DNA from: an uncultured Ruminococcus sp.
GTDB taxonomy: Bacteria > Bacillota > Clostridia > Oscillospirales > Acutalibacteraceae
Direction: 5' to 3'
NCBI GenBank assembly: GCA_902763835.1
Contig: CACWTQ010000006.1
Coordinates: forward strand, 1 to 45,906
Length of the DNA: 45,906 bases
Shown piece after piece: positions 10,037-17,218 of the stretch. The notes beneath the pieces were generated by a model. It was not told where the DNA came from. It did no database searches and worked only from the letters and a program-made list of their open reading frames with translations. Each line of letters opens with the position of its first letter. The first letter of the stretch is position 1. A program made the position numbers and the translations under genes.

Positions 10037-10050
10037 TTGTTGTTAAAATT

Positions 10051-10210
10051 AGGAACTGTCAGAAAATAACTTGAACATTTATACTTGTCTAATTTGCCCT
10101 GTGTGTCGTTACAACACCTTGAAATACGTCAGTATTCCTGCGGTGTTGTGCCTAACACAGAACAAATTATCCTGCGTCTAAATTGTTCAACTTATTTCCT
10201 AACAGTTCCT
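10051..10210. mobile_element. MITE-like element family A, full-length copy
   Basis: A 160-bp non-coding element with ~27-bp imperfect terminal inverted repeats (AGGAACTGTCAGAAAATAAC against the complement of the right end ...CCTAACAGTTCCT) and an internal hairpin built on AACACC/GGTGTT. Two further copies lie at 11646 and 13265. It fills the gap between the GH13 terminator and the next gene. No target duplication can be fixed with confidence. Confidence 0.75.
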
Positions 10211-10256
10211 TAATTTTGGGTCGTGTGAGTGAGTTTCTGTATGTAATAATTACATA

Positions 10257-11387
10257 TTATTTGTATTTTGACAGTACTTTTAATTCGTTTTTCACCTTGC
10301 TTTTACTTACGGTGAAAATTTTAGTGAATCTGTAAAAAGGCAAAAAAACAAGCAGTATTTTATATTTATAGAAAACGGGATATGAAATTTTTAACGTTTC
10401 AATCGGAGGGAATAATCTTCCCCAAAGGTATTTCGTTTTTGCCGCAATACCTTTACTACCTGTTCGTTTTATTTTATTGGTTATAATATTTTTCCTGTTT
10501 CCGTAAGTTCCCGAGAAAACTATGTACTCAAACATAGAATAATCTTTATCGGTCAGTTTGTTGCTGCCGAAAAGATTCATAGCAAGGTTACGGCTTTGCA
10601 ACTCAAATTCCTCAATACCGAGTTTTTTAAGTTCGCCCTTAATATATTCCATATCAAGAGTATCTCCGAATTTTTTCATAAATATATAGATATCCAATAA
10701 AGAACGCAGTCCCGTACCTCCGGCGGAATAATGCTTATACTCGTGAGCAGTCATATATATGTAAAAATCCTCATTGCTGAAATGATACTCACAGCCGTTT
10801 TTACTCTTTATCAAGCGTTCCTTAACGTTTTGATAATAATTATAAATTTCAGGATATTTTAAAGCGTGCCTTGGGTGAAATAATCCGACGTGCATTTCAA
10901 AATTACTTACAGGTGCTTTTAAATATATATCTTGATATTCTTGTTCGTATTCTCTAACCTCATATCCGTGACTTTCAAAATATTCTTTCACGGCGGCTCT
11001 GTATTCGGGGTCAAACAGAATATCGTTATCCGACATCTGCCGCATACCGTATGTAGGGTAATAATCTTTCATCACCGCACCTTTCAGCGGCATATACCAA
11101 ATACCTTTATCGTCAAGATATTTGAATAACAAATTTCTTTCAATGTCAAGCATGGCATTTTTTCTGTAGGCTTTGCCCTTTGCCTGTGTGAAATTATCTT
11201 CCTTTACTCCTGCCGATTCAAGTGCAGCCGCCGTTACAGCCGTAAGCATATGGTGTTCGGCTGTTTCGTAAATATTTTCAATATTCATATTTTGAACTTT
11301 ATCGCTTTGCGGTTTATTATTGTTTACTGCACAGTAAATAAGATAAATCATATCCTTTACTGATTCCAAATATTGTTCTTTATTCAT
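10257..11387 (-). CDS. Nucleotidyltransferase family protein (NTP_transf_5-like)
   Basis: A 376-residue cytoplasmic protein. The 'WYMPLKGAVMKDYYP' segment (about 96-110) followed by 'R-MSDNDILFD' (about 114-125) is the signature of uncharacterised nucleotidyltransferases of the NTP_transf_5 family, with the metal-binding acidic pair in SDNDILF. The remaining helical half is typical of the family, and the length is usual. The family is known from polysaccharide and RiPP (including lasso peptide) gene clusters, but the substrate here is unknown. The gene stands alone on this strand apart from a possible 39-codon open frame just upstream (11481-11600). Elements of family A flank it on both sides (10051 and 11646), so it may have been moved or isolated by rearrangement. 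Confidence 0.75.
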   Translation of the reverse strand: MNKEQYLESVKDMIYLIYCAVNNNKPQSDKVQNMNIENIYETAEHHMLTAVTAAALESAGVKEDNFTQAKGKAYRKNAMLDIERNLLFKYLDDKGIWYMPLKGAVMKDYYPTYGMRQMSDNDILFDPEYRAAVKEYFESHGYEVREYEQEYQDIYLKAPVSNFEMHVGLFHPRHALKYPEIYNYYQNVKERLIKSKNGCEYHFSNEDFYIYMTAHEYKHYSAGGTGLRSLLDIYIFMKKFGDTLDMEYIKGELKKLGIEEFELQSRNLAMNLFGSNKLTDKDYSMFEYIVFSGTYGNRKNIITNKIKRTGSKGIAAKTKYLWGRLFPPIETLKISYPVFYKYKILLVFLPFYRFTKIFTVSKSKVKNELKVLSKYK

Positions 11388-11480
11388 ATTATACCTTAAT
11401 ATATTATTCCGTAATTTCCTGTATTTTTTAGTTTGACGATAATCTTTTTAACATCACTTTCAATTTTGTTGTTGGTATCG

Positions 11481-11600
11481 TTAAATTTTTTTCACTTTGA
11501 GTTTACTTGCATCGCTGCCATATTTCAACTGAGAAGGTTTTGTTTTTACATTCGGAGTTTCTACATAGAATTTTTTGTTTTTCTGTACTGTTGTTTCCAT
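11481..11600 (-). CDS. Possible 39-residue peptide gene or decayed remnant upstream of the nucleotidyltransferase
   Basis: A minus-strand frame of 39 codons encodes a Lys-rich peptide beginning METTVQKNKKFYVETPNV. A better ribosome site (GAGAGGTG) lies before an ATG at 11614 in a different frame. One base change in the intervening A-run would fuse the two into a 42-residue product. Downstream of its stop (11481) another short open stretch continues toward the nucleotidyltransferase, which looks like decay. A Y-x-x-P pattern invites comparison with RiPP leader peptides, but this is weak. Element A copy 2 lies 32 bases upstream of the 11614 ATG. Confidence 0.25.
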   Translation of the reverse strand: METTVQKNKKFYVETPNVKTKPSQLKYGSDASKLKVKKI

Positions 11601-11645
11601 TTTATTTTTTTCATTATAACACCTCTCTTTTTATTTGTCAACTAT

Positions 11646-11742
11646 AGGAACTGTCAGAAAATAACTTGAACATTTATACTTGTCTAATTTGCCCTGTGTG
11701 TCGTTACAACACCTTGAAATACGTCAGTATTCCTGCGGTGTT
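11646..11742. mobile_element. MITE-like element family A, truncated copy
   Basis: The first ~97 bases match 10051-10147 almost perfectly, in the same orientation, then similarity stops inside the GGTGTT arm of the internal hairpin. The right end is missing. The rest of 11388-11951 holds the small frame at 11481-11600 and the promoter at 11884. Confidence 0.8.
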
Positions 11743-11883
11743 TTATTGTTCATTTTGCCAAACTCAATTTTGAAAAGGTACTTTTGTCAGTCTAACCATA
11801 TATCCGACATACCCGACAATTACACATTATAATTACGCATTACGCTAAAATCAAAAACAAATTTTAAATTTTAATGAAATCTA

Positions 11884-11912
11884 TTGAACACATCCGAAAC
11901 TTAGTATATAAT
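11884..11912 (+). promoter_or_regulatory. Promoter of the amidase lipoprotein gene
   Basis: TTGAAC (11884-11889), 17-base spacer, TATAAT (11907-11912). The leader to ATG 11952 is about 33 bases. Confidence 0.6.
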
Positions 11913-11951
11913 ATTATTATACACACAATGAAAAGGAGAATATAGAGGACT

Positions 11952-13127
11952 ATGCAATTGTCATTTAAGAAATTTAAAAAGTACTTAGTTTACCCCATAG
12001 TGCTGTGCATGATTTTGAATTTATGCTCATGCGGCATTAAGCAGCAGATTAACGATCCTACCGATATAACATCTGTTCACTCATCTTCTTCGGAAGACGA
12101 ATACGAAGATAATACCGATACGGATTTTTCTCTTTCGGAGTTCTTTGAAAACAGCGAGGATACCGACTGGAGCGAAAATCTGAGGGTTGAATCAAGAAAC
12201 TCAAACAGTGAAAGCAAATCTTCTGATACTTCAAGCAAGTCTTCGGATACGGCTTCAAGTAAGTCAACGGATAAAACATCAAGCACTACGGCTTCAAAAT
12301 CCACTGTATCTTCCACAGCTTCAACCACCTCAACGACGTACACAGTGCCTACACCCAACACAACCATCACTACCTACATAACAGATGACGAGGAAACCAA
12401 CACCGATACAGATAAAAGTACAACGAGCAGCAGTACATCATCTGCGAACAGCAGCAGTTCGGATGTTGAAAGCACACCCGAACCTGTAAACAGAGATGGT
12501 AATAAGCTTATTGTTATAGACGCAGGTCATCAGCAGACAGCCAACACGGAGCAAGAGCCTGTAGGTCCGGGAGCTTCCGAAACCAAGATAAAGGTAAGCG
12601 GAGGCACACAGGGTGTTTCAACGGGAATTCCGGAGTATCAGCTTGTTCTTGACCTTTCATTGCAGCTTCAAAGCGTTTTGGAAGCACGTGGATATGAAGT
12701 TATTCAAATTCGTACATCAAATGACGTGAACATCAGCAATGTGGAACGTTCGCAGATTGCAAATAATTTAGGTGCAGACGCTTTTATAAGAGTTCATGCC
12801 AACGGTGACAAAGATTCAAACGTAAACGGGGCATTGACAATCTGTCAGACACCCAACAATCCTTATAACGGAAATTTGTATTCACAGTGCAGAGCTTTGG
12901 CATCATGCGTTTTAGATGAGCTTGTTAATTCAACAGGCTGTAACAGAAAGAGTGTTTGGGAAACAGATACAATGACCGGTATAAACTGGTCGCAAGTTCC
13001 CGTAACCATTGTAGAGGTTGGCTATATGTCTAATCCTCAGGAAGACGAGCTTATGGCTACTCCCGAATATCAGGCTTTGATAGTTGAAGGAATAGCTAAT
13101 GGCATAGACAGATTTTTCAATGAATAA
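11952..13127 (+). CDS. N-acetylmuramoyl-L-alanine amidase (Amidase_3), lipoprotein with Ser/Thr linker
   Basis: A 391-residue exported peptidoglycan amidase that cleaves the bond between muramic acid and the stem peptide. The N terminus has a Lys-rich start, a hydrophobic segment and a lipobox-like LCSC ending at C27, so it is probably a membrane-anchored lipoprotein. Residues ~35-175 are a low-complexity Ser/Thr/Asp linker that could be glycosylated. The Amidase_3 domain begins about 185 and shows zinc ligand H193 in DAGH, a Glu in GIPEYQ, His in RVHAN and the catalytic Glu in VEVGYMSN. All four key positions are present and the length is normal. Start codon follows AGAGGAC. The gene is single with its own promoter and terminator. 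A role in wall remodelling or cell separation is inferred. Confidence 0.92.
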   Translation: MQLSFKKFKKYLVYPIVLCMILNLCSCGIKQQINDPTDITSVHSSSSEDEYEDNTDTDFSLSEFFENSEDTDWSENLRVESRNSNSESKSSDTSSKSSDTASSKSTDKTSSTTASKSTVSSTASTTSTTYTVPTPNTTITTYITDDEETNTDTDKSTTSSSTSSANSSSSDVESTPEPVNRDGNKLIVIDAGHQQTANTEQEPVGPGASETKIKVSGGTQGVSTGIPEYQLVLDLSLQLQSVLEARGYEVIQIRTSNDVNISNVERSQIANNLGADAFIRVHANGDKDSNVNGALTICQTPNNPYNGNLYSQCRALASCVLDELVNSTGCNRKSVWETDTMTGINWSQVPVTIVEVGYMSNPQEDELMATPEYQALIVEGIANGIDRFFNE

Positions 13128-13157
13128 TCGAAATTGATTAATAGAATATAATAAAAA

Positions 13158-13187
13158 ACCCCCCCGAGCTTTTTAAGATTCGGGGGT
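13158..13187 (+). terminator. Terminator of the amidase gene
   Basis: A GC-rich hairpin, ACCCCCCCGA pairing with TCGGGGGT, preceded by A6 and followed by AAATTT. It could act on both strands. Confidence 0.8.
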
Positions 13188-13264
13188 AAATTTCGTGACT
13201 TGTAATTATTTTCCATACGAAATGGTATGAAGAGATGTGTAAATAGGTATATTTTTGATTGATT

Positions 13265-13335
13265 AGGAACTGTTTGGAAATAAGTTGAACAATTTAGACA
13301 AGTATAAATGTTCAAATTATTTTCTGACAGTTCCT
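13265..13335. mobile_element. MITE-like element family A, inverted and internally deleted copy
   Basis: A 71-bp copy in the opposite orientation to the one at 10051. Both terminal inverted repeats are present. The missing interior is bounded by TTAGAC in both places in the long copy, so it arose by deletion between short direct repeats. Confidence 0.8.
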
Positions 13336-13343
13336 TATGTAAG

Positions 13344-13514
13344 TTAGCGTCTTTTGAACAGTGCTACGGGTATTAAAACCCAACCCAATAAAGTACCCAT
13401 AATAAATCTTCTAATAAAAATGCCTGTCCATGTTCCTATTAATACAGAATTTGCATAAATTGTCTTCCCTGTTGCCCAATAACCTAATACCATATAAATT
13501 ATTACTAAAATCAT
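13344..13514 (-). CDS. 56-residue hydrophobic membrane peptide
   Basis: A short frame with an ideal ribosome site (AGGAGG, six bases before ATG) on the minus strand. The product starts MILVIIYMVLGYW and ends ALFKRR. Two hydrophobic segments (about 1-12 and 38-53) separated by a polar stretch with paired Arg suggest a helical hairpin in the membrane. There is no recognisable family. It is flanked by element A copy 3 at its 3' end, only eight bases after its stop, and by the AT-rich region before guaA. Possible roles such as a small toxin, stress peptide or holin-like protein are guesses, but the ribosome site and intact frame argue that it is real. Confidence 0.55.
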   Translation of the reverse strand: MILVIIYMVLGYWATGKTIYANSVLIGTWTGIFIRRFIMGTLLGWVLIPVALFKRR

Positions 13515-13757
13515 ATAAATCCTCCTTTTAAAAAACCTTTTACAACACGTTCTTTACATAATTAGTTTTGCATAAATAATAAAATTATGTATTCTCTATA
13601 TGATAAATTATACACCCTATTTTGTGATAATGCGACCTTTTTCAGTGGTCAATTTATTTTTTTAAGTTTTTTACAAGCTTTTGCTCTACCGAAAGATATC
13701 GGAAAATCTAAACTAAAATTAATTTGCGTTCGGGTGCGTGAAGTTAAACTAAAAAAG

Positions 13758-13820
13758 ACTATCTTCACGTGTTAAAAAACTATCTTCACGTGTCAAAAAA
13801 CTGTCTTCACGTGTTAAAAA
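13758..13820 (+). repeat. Three perfect-period 21-bp tandem repeats with CACGTG cores, upstream of guaA
   Basis: ACTATCTTCACGTGTTAAAAA occurs three times head to tail (13758, 13779, 13800) with one base change in copies 2 and 3. The palindromic CACGTG core is kept in all three. The period equals two DNA turns, placing the cores on one face. The array ends five bases before the guaA -35 box. A degenerate half copy (CGTGAAG) precedes it at about 13737. The likely role is an operator for a dimeric regulator. The rest of 13515-13757 is AT-rich without a credible gene. Confidence 0.75.
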
Positions 13821-13824
13821 AGGG

Positions 13825-13853
13825 TTGATTATTTGGGGTTTATATAATATAAT
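13825..13853 (+). promoter_or_regulatory. guaA promoter
   Basis: TTGATT (13825-13830), 17-base spacer, TATAAT (13848-13853). The leader is only about 30 bases, leaving no room for a riboswitch. Confidence 0.75.
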
Positions 13854-13891
13854 TAAAGTATATGGTTTAATTTGAAAGAGAGGTAGCTTTG

Positions 13892-15427
13892 ATGCAAAAG
13901 GAAGAACTCATACTTATTTTGGATTTCTGCGGTCAGTATAATCAGCTTATCGCAAGACGTGTCCGTGAATGTAACGTTTACTGCGAAATCGTTCGTCATG
14001 ACATTTCAGCCGAAGAAGTTAAAAGCAGAGGAGCAAAGGGCGTAATTTTCACAGGCGGTCCGGCAAGCGTTTACGGCGAAGATGCTCCGAAATGTGACCC
14101 GGAGATTTTCAATATTGGTATTCCTGTTCTGGGAATTTGCTACGGTATGCAGATTATGACACATACTCTCGGCGGAAATGTTGAAAAAGCCGACAAGAGA
14201 GAGTACGGCGAAACAGATGTAATTTTCAGCCAATCCCTGCTTTTTGACAGTTTCGGAGATAAGAATGTTTGTCTAATGTCACATACTGATTATGTTGATT
14301 CACTGCCTGAGGGATTTGAAAAAATTGCCTATACGGATTCATGTCCGTTTGCAGGAATTGAGAACAAGGAGAAGCATTTCTACGGAATACAATTCCACCC
14401 CGAGGTTAATAATACTGCTAACGGCATTAAGATTATAGATAACTTTGTGAAGAAAATTTGCGGATGCAGCGGCAGCTGGAAGATGTCTTCATTTGCAAAG
14501 GAAACAGTTAAGGCTCTCAAAGATAAAATCGGTGACGGAAAGGCACTTTGTGCATTGTCGGGCGGAGTTGATTCTTCTGTTGCAGCGGCACTGCTTAACG
14601 AGGCAATTGGCGAGAATTTGACTTGTATTTTCGTTGACCACGGACTTTTGAGAAAGAACGAGGGCGATGAGGTTGAAGAGGTATTCGGAAAAAGATTTAA
14701 GTCGAAGTTTGTGAGAGTTGATGCTGAGGAGCGTTTTCTGAGCAAGCTTGCCGGTGTGGAAGACCCCGAGAAGAAGCGTAAAATTATCGGTGAGGAGTTC
14801 ATTAAGGTTTTCGAGGAAGAGGCAAAGAAAATCGGTGCAGTGGACTACCTTGTTCAGGGGACAATTTACCCCGATGTTGTCGAGAGCGGAAAGGGTATCG
14901 GTGCAACTATTAAGAGCCACCATAATGTAGGCGGACTGCCCGATTATGTTGATTTTAAGGAGATTGTCGAGCCGCTTCGTGATTTGTTTAAGGACGAGGT
15001 AAGAAAGGTTGGCAGAGAATTGGGAATTCCCGATTATCTCGTTGACCGTCAGCCATTTCCGGGTCCTGGACTTGCAATTCGTGTTATCGGTGACATTACT
15101 AAGGAAAAGCTTGATATACTCCGAGATGCAGATTATATTTTCCGTGAGGAAATGGAGCGTGAAGGTATTAATAAGGAAGCAAATCAATATTTTGCAGCTT
15201 TGACTAATGTGAAGAGTGTAGGTGTTATGGGAGATTACAGAACTTATGACTATATGATTGCTCTTCGTGCTGTTACTACCGTTGACTTTATGACTGCGAC
15301 TTTTACTAAGATTCCGTATGAAACGTTGGAGAGAGCTTCTTCAAGAATTGTTAATGAGGTTAAACACGTTAATAGGGTCGTTTATGATATTACTAGTAAG
15401 CCGCCGGCCACTATTGAGTATGAATAG
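13892..15427 (+). CDS. guaA: GMP synthase (glutamine-hydrolysing)
   Basis: A 511-residue cytoplasmic enzyme converting XMP, glutamine and ATP to GMP, the last step of guanine nucleotide synthesis. The N-terminal class I amidotransferase has nucleophile C83 in GICYGMQ and His/Glu in QFHPE (about 168-172). The ATP pyrophosphatase domain has the PP-loop SGGVDSS (223-229). The dimerisation domain ends in the classic KPPATIEYE. Length and motif order are typical. The ATG at 13892 follows GAGAGGTAG at good distance. An in-frame TTG one codon earlier is less likely. The gene stands alone with its own promoter and terminator and a striking 21-bp repeat array just upstream. Confidence 0.98.
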   Translation: MQKEELILILDFCGQYNQLIARRVRECNVYCEIVRHDISAEEVKSRGAKGVIFTGGPASVYGEDAPKCDPEIFNIGIPVLGICYGMQIMTHTLGGNVEKADKREYGETDVIFSQSLLFDSFGDKNVCLMSHTDYVDSLPEGFEKIAYTDSCPFAGIENKEKHFYGIQFHPEVNNTANGIKIIDNFVKKICGCSGSWKMSSFAKETVKALKDKIGDGKALCALSGGVDSSVAAALLNEAIGENLTCIFVDHGLLRKNEGDEVEEVFGKRFKSKFVRVDAEERFLSKLAGVEDPEKKRKIIGEEFIKVFEEEAKKIGAVDYLVQGTIYPDVVESGKGIGATIKSHHNVGGLPDYVDFKEIVEPLRDLFKDEVRKVGRELGIPDYLVDRQPFPGPGLAIRVIGDITKEKLDILRDADYIFREEMEREGINKEANQYFAALTNVKSVGVMGDYRTYDYMIALRAVTTVDFMTATFTKIPYETLERASSRIVNEVKHVNRVVYDITSKPPATIEYE

Positions 15428-15441
15428 TTGACAGAAGTCCG

Positions 15442-15480
15442 AAAAGCCCATTATAATGCGGTTTTTCGGGCTTTGATTTT
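15442..15480 (+). terminator. guaA terminator
   Basis: AAAAGCCC (15442-15449) pairs with GGGCTTT (15468-15474), followed by GATTTTTTC. Confidence 0.8.
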
Positions 15481-15495
15481 TTCTCTGGTGCTCAT

Positions 15496-15714
15496 TTGGT
15501 GCACTTTTTTTCAAAGACAGTGCGGACTCAGAATGTATATGTTATCGTGATATGGGTGTCGGGCGGTTACGGACGTCCCTATAAGGCTTCTAAAGATGTT
15601 TTTGGAAAGGACGCTCCGAAGTCGAGCAAATATTATTATATCCGCAAATTCAGCAGTACGATAATAGCTTCTAACGAAGAAAAAACTCAAAATAAAATGC
15701 ACAGCCGCTCTTAG
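15496..15714 (+). pseudogene. Remnant of an AlbA_2/Schlafen-type ATP-binding protein gene
   Basis: A 72-codon stretch with no ribosome site, starting only at a TTG. The section IVIWVSGGYGRPYKASKD followed by YYYIRK-SSTIIAS matches, from memory, the centre of AlbA_2 (Schlafen-like) putative regulators, where a 'PGG..RPY' strand is followed by 'YYIR.GS.T..A'. The N-terminal and C-terminal parts are missing. A full-length member of the wider family lies at 22391-23680. Likely debris of a degraded gene. Confidence 0.5.
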
Positions 15715-15731
15715 TGAACGACTGTGCTTAT

Positions 15732-16625
15732 TTAATACTGTAATATCTCTAAATACATATCAAGTCTTGAATTGATATAGCCTGCAAACAACTTTTCCAT
15801 TGCCGAGAGATCGTGCTTTACATAATACGCATCAAATGCGTTGTAGTAGGCGATTCTGTCGGTGAATTTGATGTCGATGGGGGGATATCCGGCTTTCATC
15901 AATTCCAGATTTACTAACAGCCTTCCTGTTCGTCCGTTGCCGTCAATGAATGGATGAATGCCCTCAAATTCGATGTGAAAACGAGCAAGCTTTGTTATGA
16001 TATGCTCGCTGCTTTTGGCGAAGTCTTGCAGCAGCTGTTCCATTTTCGGTTCGATGAGATACGGTTGAACAGGTTCGTGCTGTGCTCCCATAATGCGAAC
16101 CGGAACACGTCGGTATACACCACGGTCGTCTTTTTTGTCCGCAAGAACAAGAAAGTGTATTTGCTTGATAACATTTTCGCTGAGCAGAACATTGTTTTTG
16201 ACAAGCTCGCCGACGTAATCAAAGGCTTCTTTGTGACCGACTGCTTCCATGTGATCTTTGAGTGGCTTGCGGTCAATGGTAAGACCACGTAAAACGAGAT
16301 CGGTTTCCCGGAGTGTGAGCGTATTTCCCTCAATTGCATTTGAGTTGTAGGTGTATTCAACTATAAACTCTTCGTTAAGCCGTTCTGCTTCACCTTCGGT
16401 CAATGGGCGGCGGTTGTCAAGCTTTGCTTTTTTGCGGTCGATTTGTTCAAGAATATTTTCCTTTGCTTTGTATCGTCCGTCGGCAGGCTTTTGTGCATCT
16501 ATAGGTATTTTCCAACTTTGTCTTTCACGATATGCACCGGGTATTTTGCCCTCTGCACATAGAATGCGAACTCTCCTGTCGGAAATACCCCATTTTTCAG
16601 CTGCTTGTTGTACTGTCATGAACAT
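15732..16625 (-). CDS. Fic family protein with N-terminal helix-turn-helix
   Basis: A 297-residue protein that probably transfers AMP (or another nucleotide moiety) to a hydroxyl of a target protein. Residues 1-50 form an excisionase-like helix-turn-helix. An inhibitory motif (SNAIEGN, about 97-103) lies before the Fic domain, marking a self-inhibited class II enzyme. The catalytic loop HPFIDGNGRTGR starts at H224 and is complete. The ATG at 16625 is chosen because GGAGG lies eight bases upstream. The longer start at 16646 would put that site inside the gene. The promoter overlaps repeated CGGAAYAATA boxes, suggesting that the protein represses itself. Fic proteins with DNA-binding domains often act as toxin-antitoxin-like or regulatory proteins. 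The target is unknown. Confidence 0.9.
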   Translation of the reverse strand: MFMTVQQAAEKWGISDRRVRILCAEGKIPGAYRERQSWKIPIDAQKPADGRYKAKENILEQIDRKKAKLDNRRPLTEGEAERLNEEFIVEYTYNSNAIEGNTLTLRETDLVLRGLTIDRKPLKDHMEAVGHKEAFDYVGELVKNNVLLSENVIKQIHFLVLADKKDDRGVYRRVPVRIMGAQHEPVQPYLIEPKMEQLLQDFAKSSEHIITKLARFHIEFEGIHPFIDGNGRTGRLLVNLELMKAGYPPIDIKFTDRIAYYNAFDAYYVKHDLSAMEKLFAGYINSRLDMYLEILQY

Positions 16626-16651
16626 ATAGTATGCCTCCGTTTCCACGTATT

Positions 16652-16719
16652 ATTATACCACATTATCGGAACAATATCAATTATATCGGAATAATATTCT
16701 GCGATTTTGCGGAATAATA
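16652..16719 (-). promoter_or_regulatory. Promoter and three operator-like repeats of the Fic gene
   Basis: On the minus strand, TTGATA (16675-16680) and TATAAT (16652-16657) are 17 bases apart. The box CGGAAYAATA (plus-strand sense) occurs at 16667, 16687 and 16710, the first inside the core promoter. Spacings of 20 and 23 bases fit binding to one DNA face. Confidence 0.6.
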
Positions 16720-16957
16720 CCATGATAAATACTCAATAAGTGGTCATCAAAATTTTTAAAAAGGTTATATGATAAGCTTGTTTACATTTACAAACAGGAC
16801 GTTGAGTTTGTGGTAATCCGTTGCTATGCCGCACTAGCGTACCTTGCGAAAGTCATATCTATTTTTGATGATGTGAAATGAGTGCTAAATTTTTGAACAA
16901 AGTATGGGCGAGTATTTGATTTATTCAGGAAGATTGAATTTGTTTTTTGAAACAATA

Positions 16958-16986
16958 TTGATATTGCTTTTTCAATATGTTAAAAT
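16958..16986 (+). promoter_or_regulatory. Promoter of the AAA-ATPase/nuclease gene
   Basis: TTGATA (16958-16963), 17-base spacer, TAAAAT (16981-16986). It directly precedes the MITE at 16996, so the transcript begins close to the element's left end and carries it as leader. Between 16720 and 16957 I see only a ~38-codon open fragment ending at a stop near 16881, of unknown origin. Confidence 0.5.
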
Positions 16987-16995
16987 AGATATATA

Positions 16996-17184
16996 CTATA
17001 AATGAGCAAAAAAGTAAAATTACACAAAAAAATTAAAGTAATACTCTTTCCGTCACGCTTACAACGTGCCACCTTCCTCAAAGAGGAAGGCTTTAAAGGC
17101 TCCCTCTTTGAGGGAGCGGTCACCGAAGGTGACTGAGGGAGTTTATACATTATGACGAACAATTTAAAATTTGCTCATTTATAG
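16996..17184. mobile_element. MITE-like element family B with 15-bp perfect terminal repeats
   Basis: CTATAAATGAGCAAA at 16996-17010 is repeated in perfect inverted form at 17170-17184. Both ends are flanked by ATATATA (16989-16995 and 17185-17191), a candidate 7-bp target duplication in AT-rich DNA. The 189-bp interior holds stacked hairpins: CCTTCCTC...GAGGAAGG, CTCCCTC...GAGGGAG and GTCACC...GGTGAC, a theme often seen repeated in Firmicute genomes. There is no open frame. It sits between promoter and ribosome site of the next gene. Confidence 0.75.
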
Positions 17185-17218
17185 ATATATAAACATATTT
17201 TGGAAAGAGGAAACAGCT

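Noticed and set aside
11433..11669. Phe-rich 78-codon frame on the plus strand
   Set aside because: Composition arises from A-rich minus-strand DNA, no ribosome site, and it overlaps MITE copy 2 and the better minus-strand peptide frame.
13587..13775. 62-codon frame upstream of guaA
   Set aside because: No ribosome site, unlikely composition, and it runs into the operator repeats.
13758..13820. Three 21-bp repeats as a tiny CRISPR array
   Set aside because: The repeats are directly tandem with no variable spacers, are only 21 bp, have no cas gene nearby and abut a promoter, so an operator array is the better reading.
13854..13891. Guanine riboswitch or attenuator before guaA
   Set aside because: The predicted leader is only about 30 bases, too short for any aptamer, and no hairpin is present.
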